Shown: positions 51,831-60,380, counted from the stretch's first letter. The stretch: 64,000 bases of DNA from an uncultured Clostridia bacterium (GCA_947627455.1 CANQWC010000003.1:50422-114421), one strand, 5' to 3'. The notes: generated from the sequence alone by a model not told the origin. Program-made: numbers and translations.

Positions 51831-52955
51831 TCAGTTTTCTTCGGGAATATAATATTCATAGTCGGGCCCGTCGTCGTGAGGGACGTCGTAGCCGTAGGCC
51901 TGATACCATTTTTCAGGCATATGCCTTTTTCTGTTGTATTCATAGGTGAAGCTGTCGGGGTCTTCGCCGTCGCGAAGCTTTCTTGCGACGACCACAAATC
52001 TCGAATCGCCGATATCATAGGCGCAGGTAGAGAGCGTGAGGTATTCGTCGTTGATATCGCAGTCGATGTCGGTTTTATAATAGTTGCGGTACATCACGTT
52101 TTTGTACCAATAATCAAAGTCGGCGTCGGTCCTGAATTCAACGCAGTTGTGATATCTGAACAGCGGCTGGTTGTCGTCCTCTTCATGAACCGAAACAAGG
52201 AAGCACGCGAAGATTATATACTTATCCTGTTTATAGAGGCTGCTGAAATTGACCGTCCGATGCTCAGAAACAAACGACGGGTTAGTCCTGTTGTAGTCTC
52301 TTAAGTGATGGAAGTAATACTCGGTCTTCATATTGTGGCCGTATATCGTGACGTTTGACGAACGGTTCTCGCCGCCGACAGTCGCTCTGTAATCTGCATA
52401 TAGTGCTCCGTAATCCTGTTCGTTGCCGTAGAAGTCATACTGAAGATAGAAGTCGTTGTCGTCGCACTGAACGACAGGATAGTTTATCGCGAGCTGGTCG
52501 GTGTCGTTGAGGTAGATACCGTCGATGGATATCCAGCCGATGATATCGGGGTTGATGTCATAGAGCGCCTCAAAATTCGGGAGCATTCCCGCAGGATACT
52601 TTGAAACGGGCGCGCTCGGGTCATCGCTCGGCGAAGTCGGCGTGCTGTCATTTCCGACGGTCGGCTGGGCGTCGGGGGTGTCAACGGTGTCGGCAGGCGC
52701 TGAAACGCTCGGGTTGTTGAACATATCCGCGAGGTCCTTCTGATCGTCGATCATCGTCTTCGAGCCGAAATTATAGATATATGCATCATAAGCAAAATAG
52801 CAGAGAAAACCCACTGCGCCGATAAAAACCGTTTTTCTGATTATTTCTCTGATATCGTCGCCCTTCCACGGAATGATCTCCTTGACCCTTCCCTTGAACG
52901 AGCGGTCGCGGCCTTCGGTGAGAGATTCTCTTCTGGCCTCATCGAGCATTGACAT
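51831..52955 (-). CDS. Class B sortase with membrane anchor and C-terminal extension
   Basis: The 374 residues share with the next sortase the catalytic His (TIYGHNMKTE), Cys near 311 (LTLSTCAY) and Arg (SRFVVVAR), and the GWISIDGI start of the domain. This copy has a basic cytoplasmic part of about 40 residues, one membrane helix (TVFIGAVGFLCYFAYDAYI), a Pro/Ser/Asp linker, and an acidic tail of about 45 residues. The two copies look like a tandem duplication that has diverged in anchor and tail. AAAGGAAG precedes the ATG. Confidence 0.88.
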   Translation of the reverse strand: MSMLDEARRESLTEGRDRSFKGRVKEIIPWKGDDIREIIRKTVFIGAVGFLCYFAYDAYIYNFGSKTMIDDQKDLADMFNNPSVSAPADTVDTPDAQPTVGNDSTPTSPSDDPSAPVSKYPAGMLPNFEALYDINPDIIGWISIDGIYLNDTDQLAINYPVVQCDDNDFYLQYDFYGNEQDYGALYADYRATVGGENRSSNVTIYGHNMKTEYYFHHLRDYNRTNPSFVSEHRTVNFSSLYKQDKYIIFACFLVSVHEEDDNQPLFRYHNCVEFRTDADFDYWYKNVMYRNYYKTDIDCDINDEYLTLSTCAYDIGDSRFVVVARKLRDGEDPDSFTYEYNRKRHMPEKWYQAYGYDVPHDDGPDYEYYIPEEN

Positions 52956-52967
52956 AAAATCTTCCTT

Positions 52968-53519
52968 TCAGATACCTCTGCCCTCAAGGGTGACAAGCGC
53001 CCTCTCGAGCGCGAACGCCGCCGAAAGAAGCCTGTTCATGTTTCTTCCGAAGCCGCCGAGCTCATAAAGCCTGAGGTTTTCGGCAAATGCCTTGCCCCTG
53101 TATACCGTTGAAATGTAAACCGTCCCGACGGGCAGCGTGTCGCTTTCGCTCTTCGGCCCCGCAAGGCCTGTCACCGCGATTGCCAAATCGCTACCTGAGA
53201 GCTTTTTAACGCCCTCGGCCATCGCGATCGCTGTCTGCGCGCTCACAACTCCGAAGCTTTCGATCGTTTCCCTCGGAACACCGACGATTTCTTCCTTTAT
53301 CCTCTCTGAATAGCTGACGATTCCGCACTCAAAAACCGCCGAAGCCCCCGAAACAGAGGTTATTGCCGAGGCGATGAGGCCGCCCGTGCAGCTTTCAGCG
53401 ACAGAAACCGACAAATTCTCACCAATCAGATATTGTACCACATTTCGTGCCGTTCTGTCAATATATTCGCGTATATTGATTTCATTGAGCGCGATTTTTC
53501 CGTTTCTGAGCTCTTCCAT
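52968..53519 (-). CDS. pncC: CinA C-terminal-type nicotinamide-nucleotide amidohydrolase PncC
   Basis: This deamidates nicotinamide mononucleotide in NAD salvage. The 183 residues match the stand-alone CinA C-terminal domain: VSVAESCTGGLIASAITSVSG near residue 42 and AVTGLAGP near 120. The N-terminal CinA domain is absent. The ATG at 53519-53517 is nine bases past the thiI stop and uses a GAGG inside the thiI end. Confidence 0.9.
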   Translation of the reverse strand: MEELRNGKIALNEINIREYIDRTARNVVQYLIGENLSVSVAESCTGGLIASAITSVSGASAVFECGIVSYSERIKEEIVGVPRETIESFGVVSAQTAIAMAEGVKKLSGSDLAIAVTGLAGPKSESDTLPVGTVYISTVYRGKAFAENLRLYELGGFGRNMNRLLSAAFALERALVTLEGRGI

Positions 53520-53527
53520 AACCCGCC

Positions 53528-54703
53528 TCAATATGTCCTTATTGTCTTGACCCTTGTGTTCTCGACCGCTTCATTTATAAGCTCTTCAAAGTCAAAGCGG
53601 TTCTGCGCCTCTTCAACGTCGGAAAGCGTCGGCTTTGTCCTCGGGTGGCGTGGCGTGAAAACGGTGCAGCAGTCCTCATAGGGCTCAATCGATATCTCAA
53701 AAGTGCCCAGCCTATATGATATGTCAATTATTTCCTTTTTATCCAGACCTATGCAGGGCCGAAAGACGGGCATTCTGCAAACCGCGTCGGTAGTTACCAT
53801 CGCAGCCATGGTCTGCGAAGCCACCTGGCCGAGGCTTTCGCCCGTGATGAGCGCCTGAATCCCGTTCTTTTCCGCTATCCTCTGGGCGATCTCCATCATC
53901 AGCCTGCGCATGATCAGCGTGAAATAATCCTCGGGGCAGTTGTTCCTGATCTCCTCCTGAATTTTCGTGAACGGCACGGTATAGAAGTCTATTCTACCGC
54001 AGTATTCCGACATCTTTTCGGCGAGCCTCTCGACCTTCATAAGCGCCCGCTCCGAGGTATAGGGCGGCGCCTCGAAGTGAATAGCCGAAATTCCGACGCC
54101 TCTTTTCGCCATCATGCAGCCCGCGACAGGGGAGTCGATGCCGCCCGAGAGAAGCAGCAGCCCCTTTCCAGACGTTCCGACGGGGATACCCCCCGCGCCG
54201 TCTACGGCGATATCGTGAATGAAAGCGCCCTCGCCGCGAATCTCACAAATAACGGTAACTTCGGGCTCTTTGAGGTCGACTTTAAGGTGGTGATATTTTT
54301 CAAGAATCATTCCGCCAAGCTGAGCCGAAAGCTCAGGCGAGGTCAGATAAAAGCTCTTGTCCGAGCGCTTTGTCATGACCTTGAAGCTCTTCGCCGACGA
54401 AAGCGTCTCGCCGAAGCGCTCGCAGACGACTTCAAAAATGCTGTCAAGGTTTTTCTCCGCCCCGATAGCGCGGCAGAGCTTTGTGATACCGTATACCTTT
54501 GAGACCCGCTCAAAGACCTCGTCCATGTCGATGGAGGCGTCGAGCGGCTCGATATAAAGCGTCGACTGCGCTGAGCTCAGGTTGAATTTCCCGAGCGGCT
54601 TTATTCTCCTGCGGACGTTTTTCATGAGCTCGTTTTCAAAGCCGCCCCTGTTTAGGCCCTTTAGAACGATTTCGCCGTATTTGCAGAGTATGAGTTCTTT
54701 CAT
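53528..54703 (-). CDS. thiI: tRNA sulfurtransferase ThiI (4-thiouridine synthesis)
   Basis: This activates uridine 8 of tRNA with ATP and inserts sulfur, and it may help thiamine thiazole formation. The 391 residues have an N-terminal ferredoxin-like/THUMP region to about 165 and the PP-loop GLLLLSGGIDSPVAGCMM near 180. There is no rhodanese domain, as in Bacillus, where a dedicated desulfurase (NifZ) encoded alongside supplies sulfur; the next gene upstream is such a desulfurase. Of three in-frame ATG codons I prefer 54703, which is six bases after AGGAAG. Confidence 0.93.
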   Translation of the reverse strand: MKELILCKYGEIVLKGLNRGGFENELMKNVRRRIKPLGKFNLSSAQSTLYIEPLDASIDMDEVFERVSKVYGITKLCRAIGAEKNLDSIFEVVCERFGETLSSAKSFKVMTKRSDKSFYLTSPELSAQLGGMILEKYHHLKVDLKEPEVTVICEIRGEGAFIHDIAVDGAGGIPVGTSGKGLLLLSGGIDSPVAGCMMAKRGVGISAIHFEAPPYTSERALMKVERLAEKMSEYCGRIDFYTVPFTKIQEEIRNNCPEDYFTLIMRRLMMEIAQRIAEKNGIQALITGESLGQVASQTMAAMVTTDAVCRMPVFRPCIGLDKKEIIDISYRLGTFEISIEPYEDCCTVFTPRHPRTKPTLSDVEEAQNRFDFEELINEAVENTRVKTIRTY

Positions 54704-54714
54704 TGTCATCTTCC

Positions 54715-55845
54715 TCATTTAATTTTTACAAGATTTTTCAGAGCGCCGCAGATGCCCTCGGCAAGCCTGTCGATGTCATCTTTTGAGGTCTCGCCGCTGA
54801 TGCTTATTCTGACGGTCGAATCGGCGACCTTGTCGGGAATATTGAACGTCCTGAGAACGCCGCTTTTTTTGCCTCGCGAGCAGGCCGAACCGCTCGAAAC
54901 GTAAATTTTCTGCTGTTCAAGATAGTGAAGCACCGTCTCGCTCTTGATGTTCGGCACGGCTATACTTAAAATGTAAGGGCTCGCGCTTTCCTTTGAGTTT
55001 ATCTCCGCGCCCGCCTCGGCGAGGGTCTTTCTCATATATGCGTTGAGCTCCTTCGCAGATTCGAGCCTTTCCGCGATGCTCGGTAAGTTGGCCTCGACAG
55101 CCTTGCCGAAGGCATAAATCGCGGGCACTGGCTCGGTTCCCGAGCGAATGCCGTTCTGCTGCCCTCCGCCGAAAAGAAGCGGCGCGACCCTGACGCCTTT
55201 TTTTACCCAAAGCGCCCCGACGCCTTTCGGAGCATAGACCTTGTGGCCGCTGACCGAAACCGCATCGGCAGAGAGATTTTTGACCCGCACGGGCAGCTTC
55301 ATGAACCCCTGAACCAGATCGCAGTGGGTCATGCAGTCGGGGTGAAGCTTTTTGATTCTCGAAAACGCGCGCTCAATCGGCAGAACGTAGCCCGTCTCGT
55401 TGTTGACGTACATCGCGCTGATGAGGCAGGTGCCGTCATCGACCGCCGAAACAAGCGCGTCTTCGGTGATCTCGCCGTTTTCGTCGGGCCTGACGGTCAC
55501 AAGCTCATAACCCTTTTGGGCGAGCCTTGCAAAGGCCTCCGCCACCGAGGGGTGCTCGACCGCGGTGGTGACGATTTTTTTCTTTCTCCTGCCGTAGTTT
55601 TCGCAAAGCCCGAAGATTGCAAGGTTGTTCGATTCGGTCGCCCCCGAGGTGAAAATTATTTCCGAGGCAATTCCGCCGAGCGCTTCGGCGATTTTTTCTT
55701 TTGAGAAGTTCACAAGCTTTTCCGCCTCAATGCCGAGGCCGTGAAGGCTTGAAGGGTTCCCGAACGCGTTCAAAAGGGCATATTCCGCGCCCTCGACGGC
55801 TTCCTTGCAGGGCTTTGTTGTCGCGGCGTTGTCAAGATATATCAT
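54715..55845 (-). CDS. Cysteine desulfurase (NifS/IscS-like)
   Basis: This PLP enzyme takes sulfur from cysteine. The 376 residues have IYLDNAATTKPCKEA, FTSGATESNNLAIFG, the PLP lysine in SVSGHKVYAPKGVGAL, and the persulfide loop VSSGSACSRGKKS. Overlap with thiI by four bases suggests it supplies ThiI, as the NifZ-ThiI pair does in Bacillus, and perhaps TtcA too. ATG 55845-55843 follows GGGAG. It starts the long minus-strand block. Confidence 0.93.
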   Translation of the reverse strand: MIYLDNAATTKPCKEAVEGAEYALLNAFGNPSSLHGLGIEAEKLVNFSKEKIAEALGGIASEIIFTSGATESNNLAIFGLCENYGRRKKKIVTTAVEHPSVAEAFARLAQKGYELVTVRPDENGEITEDALVSAVDDGTCLISAMYVNNETGYVLPIERAFSRIKKLHPDCMTHCDLVQGFMKLPVRVKNLSADAVSVSGHKVYAPKGVGALWVKKGVRVAPLLFGGGQQNGIRSGTEPVPAIYAFGKAVEANLPSIAERLESAKELNAYMRKTLAEAGAEINSKESASPYILSIAVPNIKSETVLHYLEQQKIYVSSGSACSRGKKSGVLRTFNIPDKVADSTVRISISGETSKDDIDRLAEGICGALKNLVKIK

Positions 55846-55916
55846 AATTTTATCTCCCGAAAGTAATACGCGCAACCGCGCCGAAATATTGCATATGCGC
55901 AAAATAATACAAAATA

Positions 55917-55945
55917 ATCATACCACAAAACAAGAAAAATTGCAA
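55917..55945 (-). promoter_or_regulatory. Promoter of the nifS-thiI operon
   Basis: On the minus strand TTGCAA (55945-55940), 17 bases, TATGAT (55922-55917). A partly symmetric sequence around ATTGCATATGCGCAA lies in the leader at 55888-55903. Confidence 0.6.
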
Positions 55946-55951
55946 GAGATA

Positions 55952-55981
55952 TTGCAAACCCGCCCCGCGTTATGCTATAAT
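55952..55981 (+). promoter_or_regulatory. Promoter of hemW
   Basis: TTGCAA at 55952-55957, 18 bases, TATAAT at 55976-55981. It puts the transcript start near 55988, after every in-frame ATG upstream of the conserved HemW N-terminus. Confidence 0.65.
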
Positions 55982-56005
55982 CACTATAATAAAGGGGAGA
56001 TTTTT

Positions 56006-57115
56006 CTGACAGGGATTTACATTCATGTGCCGTTCTGCCTCAAAAGGTGCGGCTACTGCGACTTCTGCTCGTCGGTGATGAGCGAGAGCGCCGTCGCCGA
56101 TTATACCGCCGCGCTTGTGAGAAATATCGCGGCCTATAAGGGCAGAAACATCGCCGCCGACACCGTTTATCTCGGCGGGGGAACGCCGTCGCTGCTCTCT
56201 GAAAGCCAAATGTCCGAGATTTTGGCCGCGGTCGATGATTCTTTTATTCTTGATGCCGACAGCGAGATAACCTGCGAGGCCAACCCCTGCACCGTTGACC
56301 TTAAAAAGCTTCGGGCTTACCGATCGGCGGGGGTGAACAGGATTTCTTTCGGCGTTCAGAGCTGTAAAGATAATGAGCTTTACAGGCTTGGCAGGCTTCA
56401 CAATTTCAAACAGGCCGCCGAAGCCGTCGGGGCAGCCCAAAAGGCCGACATCGAAAACATCTCCTGCGATATAATGCTCGGCATTCCCGAGCAGACGCTT
56501 GACACCCTCGGCGAATCGATTGACAAAATAACAGCCCTCGGGATAACCCACGTTTCGGCCTATATGCTTAAAATAGAGGATGGCACGCCCTTTGACTGCA
56601 ACGAAATCAGGGGCGAAGTCGCGGGCGATGACGAGCTCGCCGACATGTATCTCTATGCGGTAAAACGGCTCTCGGAGCGCGGTTTTGCGCAGTATGAGAT
56701 CTCCAATTTTTCCCGCGAGGGCTTCGAGTCGCGCCACAATTTAAAATACTGGACAGGCGAGCCGTACATCGGCTTCGGCCCGTCGGCACATTCATATTTC
56801 GGCGGCAGAAGATTTTTTGTCCCGCCGAATATAAAGTCGTTCATCTCGTCGCCGCTTCAGATTGAAGAATCCGAAGATGAAGCCCCGAACCTCGCCGAAG
56901 AATATGTAATGCTCGGGCTGAGGCTTTGTAAAGGCATATCGCTTGACAGACTCAAATCCTACGGCTTTAATACGGAGGGCTTTCTCAGGGAAGCAAAGCT
57001 CCTCGAAAGAAACGGGCTGCTGAGGATTTTCGGCGACAGAATCGTCCTTACTGCGGAGGGCTTTTTGGTATCAAACGGAATTATCGCCCGACTGACAGAT
57101 TCTTTGGAGAAATAA
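56006..57115 (+). CDS. hemW: HemW-like radical-SAM protein (heme chaperone family), probable CTG start
   Basis: The 369 residues have the radical-SAM motif CLKRCGYCDFC right at the N-terminus (IYIHVPFCLKRC), VYLGGGTPSLL and GVQSCKDNELYRLGR, and the C-terminal HemW domain. The family is often misannotated as coproporphyrinogen oxidase; HemW binds heme and delivers it. The only start that fits the ribosome site AAAGGGGAG (55991-55999) and the promoter is CTG at 56006. The nearest upstream ATG (55895) would add 37 unmatched residues and lies before the promoter -35. Confidence 0.88.
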   Translation: MTGIYIHVPFCLKRCGYCDFCSSVMSESAVADYTAALVRNIAAYKGRNIAADTVYLGGGTPSLLSESQMSEILAAVDDSFILDADSEITCEANPCTVDLKKLRAYRSAGVNRISFGVQSCKDNELYRLGRLHNFKQAAEAVGAAQKADIENISCDIMLGIPEQTLDTLGESIDKITALGITHVSAYMLKIEDGTPFDCNEIRGEVAGDDELADMYLYAVKRLSERGFAQYEISNFSREGFESRHNLKYWTGEPYIGFGPSAHSYFGGRRFFVPPNIKSFISSPLQIEESEDEAPNLAEEYVMLGLRLCKGISLDRLKSYGFNTEGFLREAKLLERNGLLRIFGDRIVLTAEGFLVSNGIIARLTDSLEK

Positions 57116-57120
57116 TCGGA

Positions 57121-57138
57121 AAAGGTATTGCCTTTTTT
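57121..57138 (+). terminator. Rho-independent terminator after hemW
   Basis: AAAGG-TATTG-CCTTT stem followed by further T. It overlaps the -35 of the next promoter. Confidence 0.6.
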
Positions 57139-57156
57139 GAAATTATGTGTTACAAT
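57128..57156 (+). promoter_or_regulatory. Promoter of the membrane-fusion lipoprotein gene
   Basis: TTGCCT at 57128-57133, 17 bases, TACAAT at 57151-57156. Confidence 0.5.
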
Positions 57157-57203
57157 TTGACTAATAATACGCACACCCGTTTTTAAGTTTTGGAGGAATC
57201 ACC

Positions 57204-58238
57204 GTGAAAAAATTCTTAACGGCGGCGCTGGCCGCATCATTGGCGCTCACAATGTTCACTGCCTGCGGCAAGGAAGAAGCCGAGGGCGATATCTATATAC
57301 CCGTTCGGACAGGCAACTCTGTCAACTATGACACCGTTCGCGCGAGCGTCGGAACTATTCTTGAGCAGGCCACCCTTGAGGGCAGGATCACGAACCCGTA
57401 TTCTGTAAATCTTTCGTTCATGCGCGTCGGCGGCAAGATTTCGGAGATAAACGTCAGGGAAGATTATGAAGTCACCGAGGGCGAGGTCATCGCGGTCATC
57501 GACGGAACAGACCTCGAGAGCGAGATAAATATTCAGAAGATAAGGCTTGATTCCGCCCAGTCGACCTATGACACCCTCGTCTCGACCCATGCCGACAGCG
57601 ACGAAATCGAGTTTGCGAAGATCGATCTCGACATCGAGCAGATCAAATATGACGAGCTTATCGAGAAGCGCGGTTTTCTTGAGCTCAAAGCGCCGTTCGA
57701 CGGCAGGATCACCTCAGTCGGCGATGTAAGGGTCGGCTCGACGGTTGACAAATTCGACCGCATATGCACTATTTCCGATTCCTCGAAGACCCGCCTGACC
57801 GTCACCGACTATGAGAACAGGCTGTCAGACATAGTATTCGGCACCCGCGTTGAAATCGCGCAGGGCACGCTTGCCTCGACGACAGGCAAGGTTGTCGACA
57901 CGCTCACAAGCGACTGGCGCGACCGCGACGGCAACAGAATCACCGTAAATACTTATGTAATTCAGTGCGATGAAGACATCGAGTTTCTCGACCTCGGCGG
58001 CATCGAGGTCACGTTTACTACCCTCCGCCGCGATGACGCTGTCATCGTCCCGAGCGAGGCGGTTTATGAGGCCACCGAAGTTTTCAGCGACGACAGCACG
58101 GGCCTCAGCAACAACTATGTGAACGTGCTCATAAACGGCATTAAAGTCCAGACGCCCGTCAACGTCGGCGTCTCCTCAAACGGCAAGACCGAGATCCTCG
58201 ACGGCCTCGAAGGCACCGAAACGCTGATACTTTCGTGA
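57204..58238 (+). CDS. HlyD/membrane-fusion-type lipoprotein without adjacent transporter
   Basis: The 344 residues start with a lipoprotein-type signal ending in FTACGKEE (Cys21). A split lipoyl-like domain follows (SFMRVGGKISEINVREDYEV, later LELKAPFDGRITSVGDVRVGS) with a helical hairpin of about 50 residues between the halves, then a beta-barrel. This is the layout of periplasmic adaptors for ABC or RND exporters. No ABC transporter or permease gene is adjacent, so the partner is elsewhere or lost. GGAGGAA precedes the GTG/ATG-region start; the start at 57204 is GTG. Confidence 0.82.
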   Translation: MKKFLTAALAASLALTMFTACGKEEAEGDIYIPVRTGNSVNYDTVRASVGTILEQATLEGRITNPYSVNLSFMRVGGKISEINVREDYEVTEGEVIAVIDGTDLESEINIQKIRLDSAQSTYDTLVSTHADSDEIEFAKIDLDIEQIKYDELIEKRGFLELKAPFDGRITSVGDVRVGSTVDKFDRICTISDSSKTRLTVTDYENRLSDIVFGTRVEIAQGTLASTTGKVVDTLTSDWRDRDGNRITVNTYVIQCDEDIEFLDLGGIEVTFTTLRRDDAVIVPSEAVYEATEVFSDDSTGLSNNYVNVLINGIKVQTPVNVGVSSNGKTEILDGLEGTETLILS

Positions 58239-58270
58239 AGAGTATGCATTAAAAATCTGCATAATCACAA

Positions 58271-58300
58271 AGCCGCCGACTCAGTGTTGGCGGCTGATTT
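58271..58300 (+). terminator. Terminator after the membrane-fusion lipoprotein gene
   Basis: AGCCGCC (58271-58277) pairs with GGCGGCT (58289-58295), followed by GATTTAAAT. The T-run is short; a dispersed element is inserted just after it. Confidence 0.55.
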
Positions 58301-58440
58301 AAATATTGATGTGGCCGAAGCAGCCACATCAAGAAGACAGAAATTAGAGGTCAGATGTCAGAATTTCAAGGTGTCGCCTATGGCGACGTTTTCAAATACT
58401 GAGGATAATGTGTGCGAAATGGACACTCCCTTTAAATATC
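58298..58440. mobile_element. Dispersed 121-bp element, copy B, with flanking direct repeats
   Basis: The element core is 58308-58428 and matches copy A (34025-34145) with four differences. The flanks repeat TTTAAATAT at 58298-58306 and 58431-58439; these differ from the flanks of copy A, as expected of separate insertions. Inside, GATGTGGCC/GCCACATC and GTCGCC-TAT-GGCGAC can form hairpins. It lies between a terminator and the ROK gene promoter. Confidence 0.7.
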
Positions 58441-58446
58441 TTTTTA

Positions 58447-58475
58447 TTGACATAAACCTCATAAAATGTTAAAAT
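58447..58475 (+). promoter_or_regulatory. Sigma-A-type promoter of the ROK kinase operon
   Basis: TTGACA at 58447-58452, 17 bases, TAAAAT at 58470-58475, directly right of the dispersed element. Confidence 0.75.
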
Positions 58476-58506
58476 AAATCAAACGTGTTATTAAGGAGTG
58501 CTTGTT

Positions 58507-59469
58507 ATGAAATACCACATCGGAATCGATCTCGGCGGGACGAATATTGCCGCGGGGGTTGTCGATTCGTCATTCAATATTTTGTCAAAGGCCTCAACGC
58601 CGACGAAAAGGCCGCGTCCCTGCCGCGATATCTGCGCAGATATGGTCAAAGCTGCGCTTGAAGCCGTTGAGCAGGCGGGGCTTTCTGCCGATGACATCGA
58701 ATCGGTCGGCGTTGGCGCGCCGGGCACCGTCAACAGCGAGACGGGCACGATAGAATATTCAAATAATCTTGATTTTTATAATGAGCCTGTCGCCGATTAT
58801 ATCGCCGAGCTCATTCACAAGCCCGTTTATATCGAGAATGATGCCAACGCGGCGGCCTATGGCGAATATATCGCGGGCTCGGCGAAGGGCGCTTCCGATG
58901 CGGTTTGCATAACCCTCGGAACGGGCGTCGGCGGCGGAATAATCATCGACGGGAAAATTTACTCGGGCTTTAATTTTGCGGGTGCCGAGATAGGGCATAT
59001 GGTGGTTGAGGCCGACGGGCCGCTTTGCACCTGCGGGCGCAGGGGTTGTTTTGAGGTTTTCAGCTCGGCAACGGGGCTTATTCGCATGACCAAAGAGGCC
59101 ATGGACGCCGACCCGACCTCGAAGATGCACGAGATGATGGGCGACCATATTTCGGGCAGGCTCGCCTTTAACGCGATGCGTGCGGGCGATGAATCCGCAA
59201 AAAAGGTCGTCGACAAATACATAAAGTATCTCGCGATCGGCATCACCAACACGATAAATATTTTCCAGCCCGAGATACTCTGCATCGGCGGGGGAGTCTG
59301 CAACGAGGGCGACGCGCTTATGAACCCCCTGCGCGAGGCGGTAAAAGAGCAGGTCTACTCAAAGCGCTCGGCGAAAAACACCGAGATAGTCCGCGCCTCT
59401 CTCGGCAACGAGGCGGGAATAATCGGCGCGGCGTTTTTGGGGCTTCAGCGCAAGAAGGACAGCGTATGA
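58507..59469 (+). CDS. ROK-family sugar kinase (glucokinase-like)
   Basis: This predicted cytoplasmic kinase phosphorylates glucose or a related sugar. The 320 residues have the ATP loop IGIDLGGTNIAAG, the substrate loop ENDANAAAYGEY, GTGVGGGIIIDGKI, and the ROK zinc motif CTCGRRGCFE. There is no helix-turn-helix, so it is a kinase and not a ROK repressor. ATG 58507 follows AAGGAGTG; the GTG three codons earlier is less likely. It overlaps the next gene by ATGA. Confidence 0.9.
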   Translation: MKYHIGIDLGGTNIAAGVVDSSFNILSKASTPTKRPRPCRDICADMVKAALEAVEQAGLSADDIESVGVGAPGTVNSETGTIEYSNNLDFYNEPVADYIAELIHKPVYIENDANAAAYGEYIAGSAKGASDAVCITLGTGVGGGIIIDGKIYSGFNFAGAEIGHMVVEADGPLCTCGRRGCFEVFSSATGLIRMTKEAMDADPTSKMHEMMGDHISGRLAFNAMRAGDESAKKVVDKYIKYLAIGITNTINIFQPEILCIGGGVCNEGDALMNPLREAVKEQVYSKRSAKNTEIVRASLGNEAGIIGAAFLGLQRKKDSV

Positions 59470-59939
59470 GCCTCATAATCAGGCAAAAAATTTTCGCCCT
59501 GACCGACAGCTATGACATCTGCGACGACCTCGGCCGCCCCAAATACTCGGTCTGGACGGAATTTCTGACCCTCGGCCACCACATTCACGTCAACGATATT
59601 TCGGCGGGCAGAGAGGTCGGGAAGATCGACGAGAAAATTTTCAGCTTTCTTCACCGCGCCAATGTCTTTGCCGACGGCTTTGAATTCGAGATCGTGAGGC
59701 AGCTGACTTTTCTGAGGCCGAAGTATTCGATCTCGAACGGCTGGCAGATAGACGGTGATTTCTTGGGCTGGGACTATGAAATAAAAGACAGCCGCAGCGA
59801 AACCGTTGCGACCGTTTCAAAAGAGCTTTTTCACCTGAGCGATACCTATTCTTTGTCGGTCTTTGACCCAAAGCATGAGCTCGCTGCGCTTTTGTGCGCG
59901 CTGACTATTGACATGATGAATTGCGGAAGTGGAGAATGA
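59466..59939 (+). CDS. LURP-one-related (tubby-like) protein
   Basis: The 157 residues resemble the LURP-one-related / YxjI family, a tubby-like beta-barrel of unknown function in bacteria. Typical stretches are LIIRQKIFALTDSYDICDD and GWQIDGDFLGWDYEIKD. It overlaps the ROK gene before it and ruvX after it by four bases each, so the three are one operon, though no functional link is evident. Confidence 0.8.
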   Translation: MSLIIRQKIFALTDSYDICDDLGRPKYSVWTEFLTLGHHIHVNDISAGREVGKIDEKIFSFLHRANVFADGFEFEIVRQLTFLRPKYSISNGWQIDGDFLGWDYEIKDSRSETVATVSKELFHLSDTYSLSVFDPKHELAALLCALTIDMMNCGSGE

Positions 59940-60355
59940 AGATTTTAGCTGTTGACTACGGCGATTCGCGAACAGGGCTTGCATACTGCGACAGGTATGA
60001 GTCGATCGCGGCGCCCCTCGGGACGGTATTTGAAAAGAGCCCCGAAAAATGCTTTCAGAAGATAATCGCGACCGCGAAAGAGCAGGGGAGCGAGCTTATC
60101 GTCGTCGGCCATCCTCTCAATATGGACGGTTCGCTCGGCCCGAGGGCAAAGCTTTGCGAGGAGCTCGCCGAAAGAATAGAGCGCGAGAGCGGAATCAAGA
60201 CCCTGCTCTGGGACGAGCGTGTCACGACCGTTCAGGCGATAGGAATTCTCAACGAGACGAACGTTCACGGAAAGAAGCGCAAAGAGGTCATCGACACCGT
60301 CGCCGCTACGCTTATTTTGGAAAGCTACCTTGATTTCAGGAAAAAGAAAGCATGA
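59936..60355 (+). CDS. ruvX: Putative Holliday junction resolvase RuvX (YqgF)
   Basis: This RNase H-fold nuclease has roles in recombination and 16S rRNA processing. The 139 residues show ILAVDYGDSRTGLA, VVGHPLNMDGSLGPRA, LLWDERVTTVQA and the final Asp in IDTVAATLILESYL. ATG 59936 follows GGAAGTGGAG and overlaps the preceding stop. It is the last core-type gene before the AT-rich accessory region. Confidence 0.93.
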   Translation: MKILAVDYGDSRTGLAYCDRYESIAAPLGTVFEKSPEKCFQKIIATAKEQGSELIVVGHPLNMDGSLGPRAKLCEELAERIERESGIKTLLWDERVTTVQAIGILNETNVHGKKRKEVIDTVAATLILESYLDFRKKKA

Positions 60356-60364
60356 TTATAAAAA

Positions 60365-60380
60365 GCCCCGTCTCTCGGGC
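60365..60380 (+). terminator. ruvX terminator stem lacking its T-tract
   Basis: GCCCCG (60365-60370) can pair with CGGGC (60376-60380) around TCTCT, just after ruvX, but AGGTGTCC follows instead of a T-run. This may mark where foreign DNA begins. Confidence 0.35.

Noticed and set aside
56362..56385. CTGTAAAG-N8-CTTTACAG palindrome inside hemW
   Set aside because: Same arms and spacing as the intergenic sites, but it encodes conserved residues in the family and may be chance; not counted as a regulatory site.
55970..56737. Minus-strand open frame of 255 codons opposite hemW
   Set aside because: Shadow of a well-conserved gene, with no start context.
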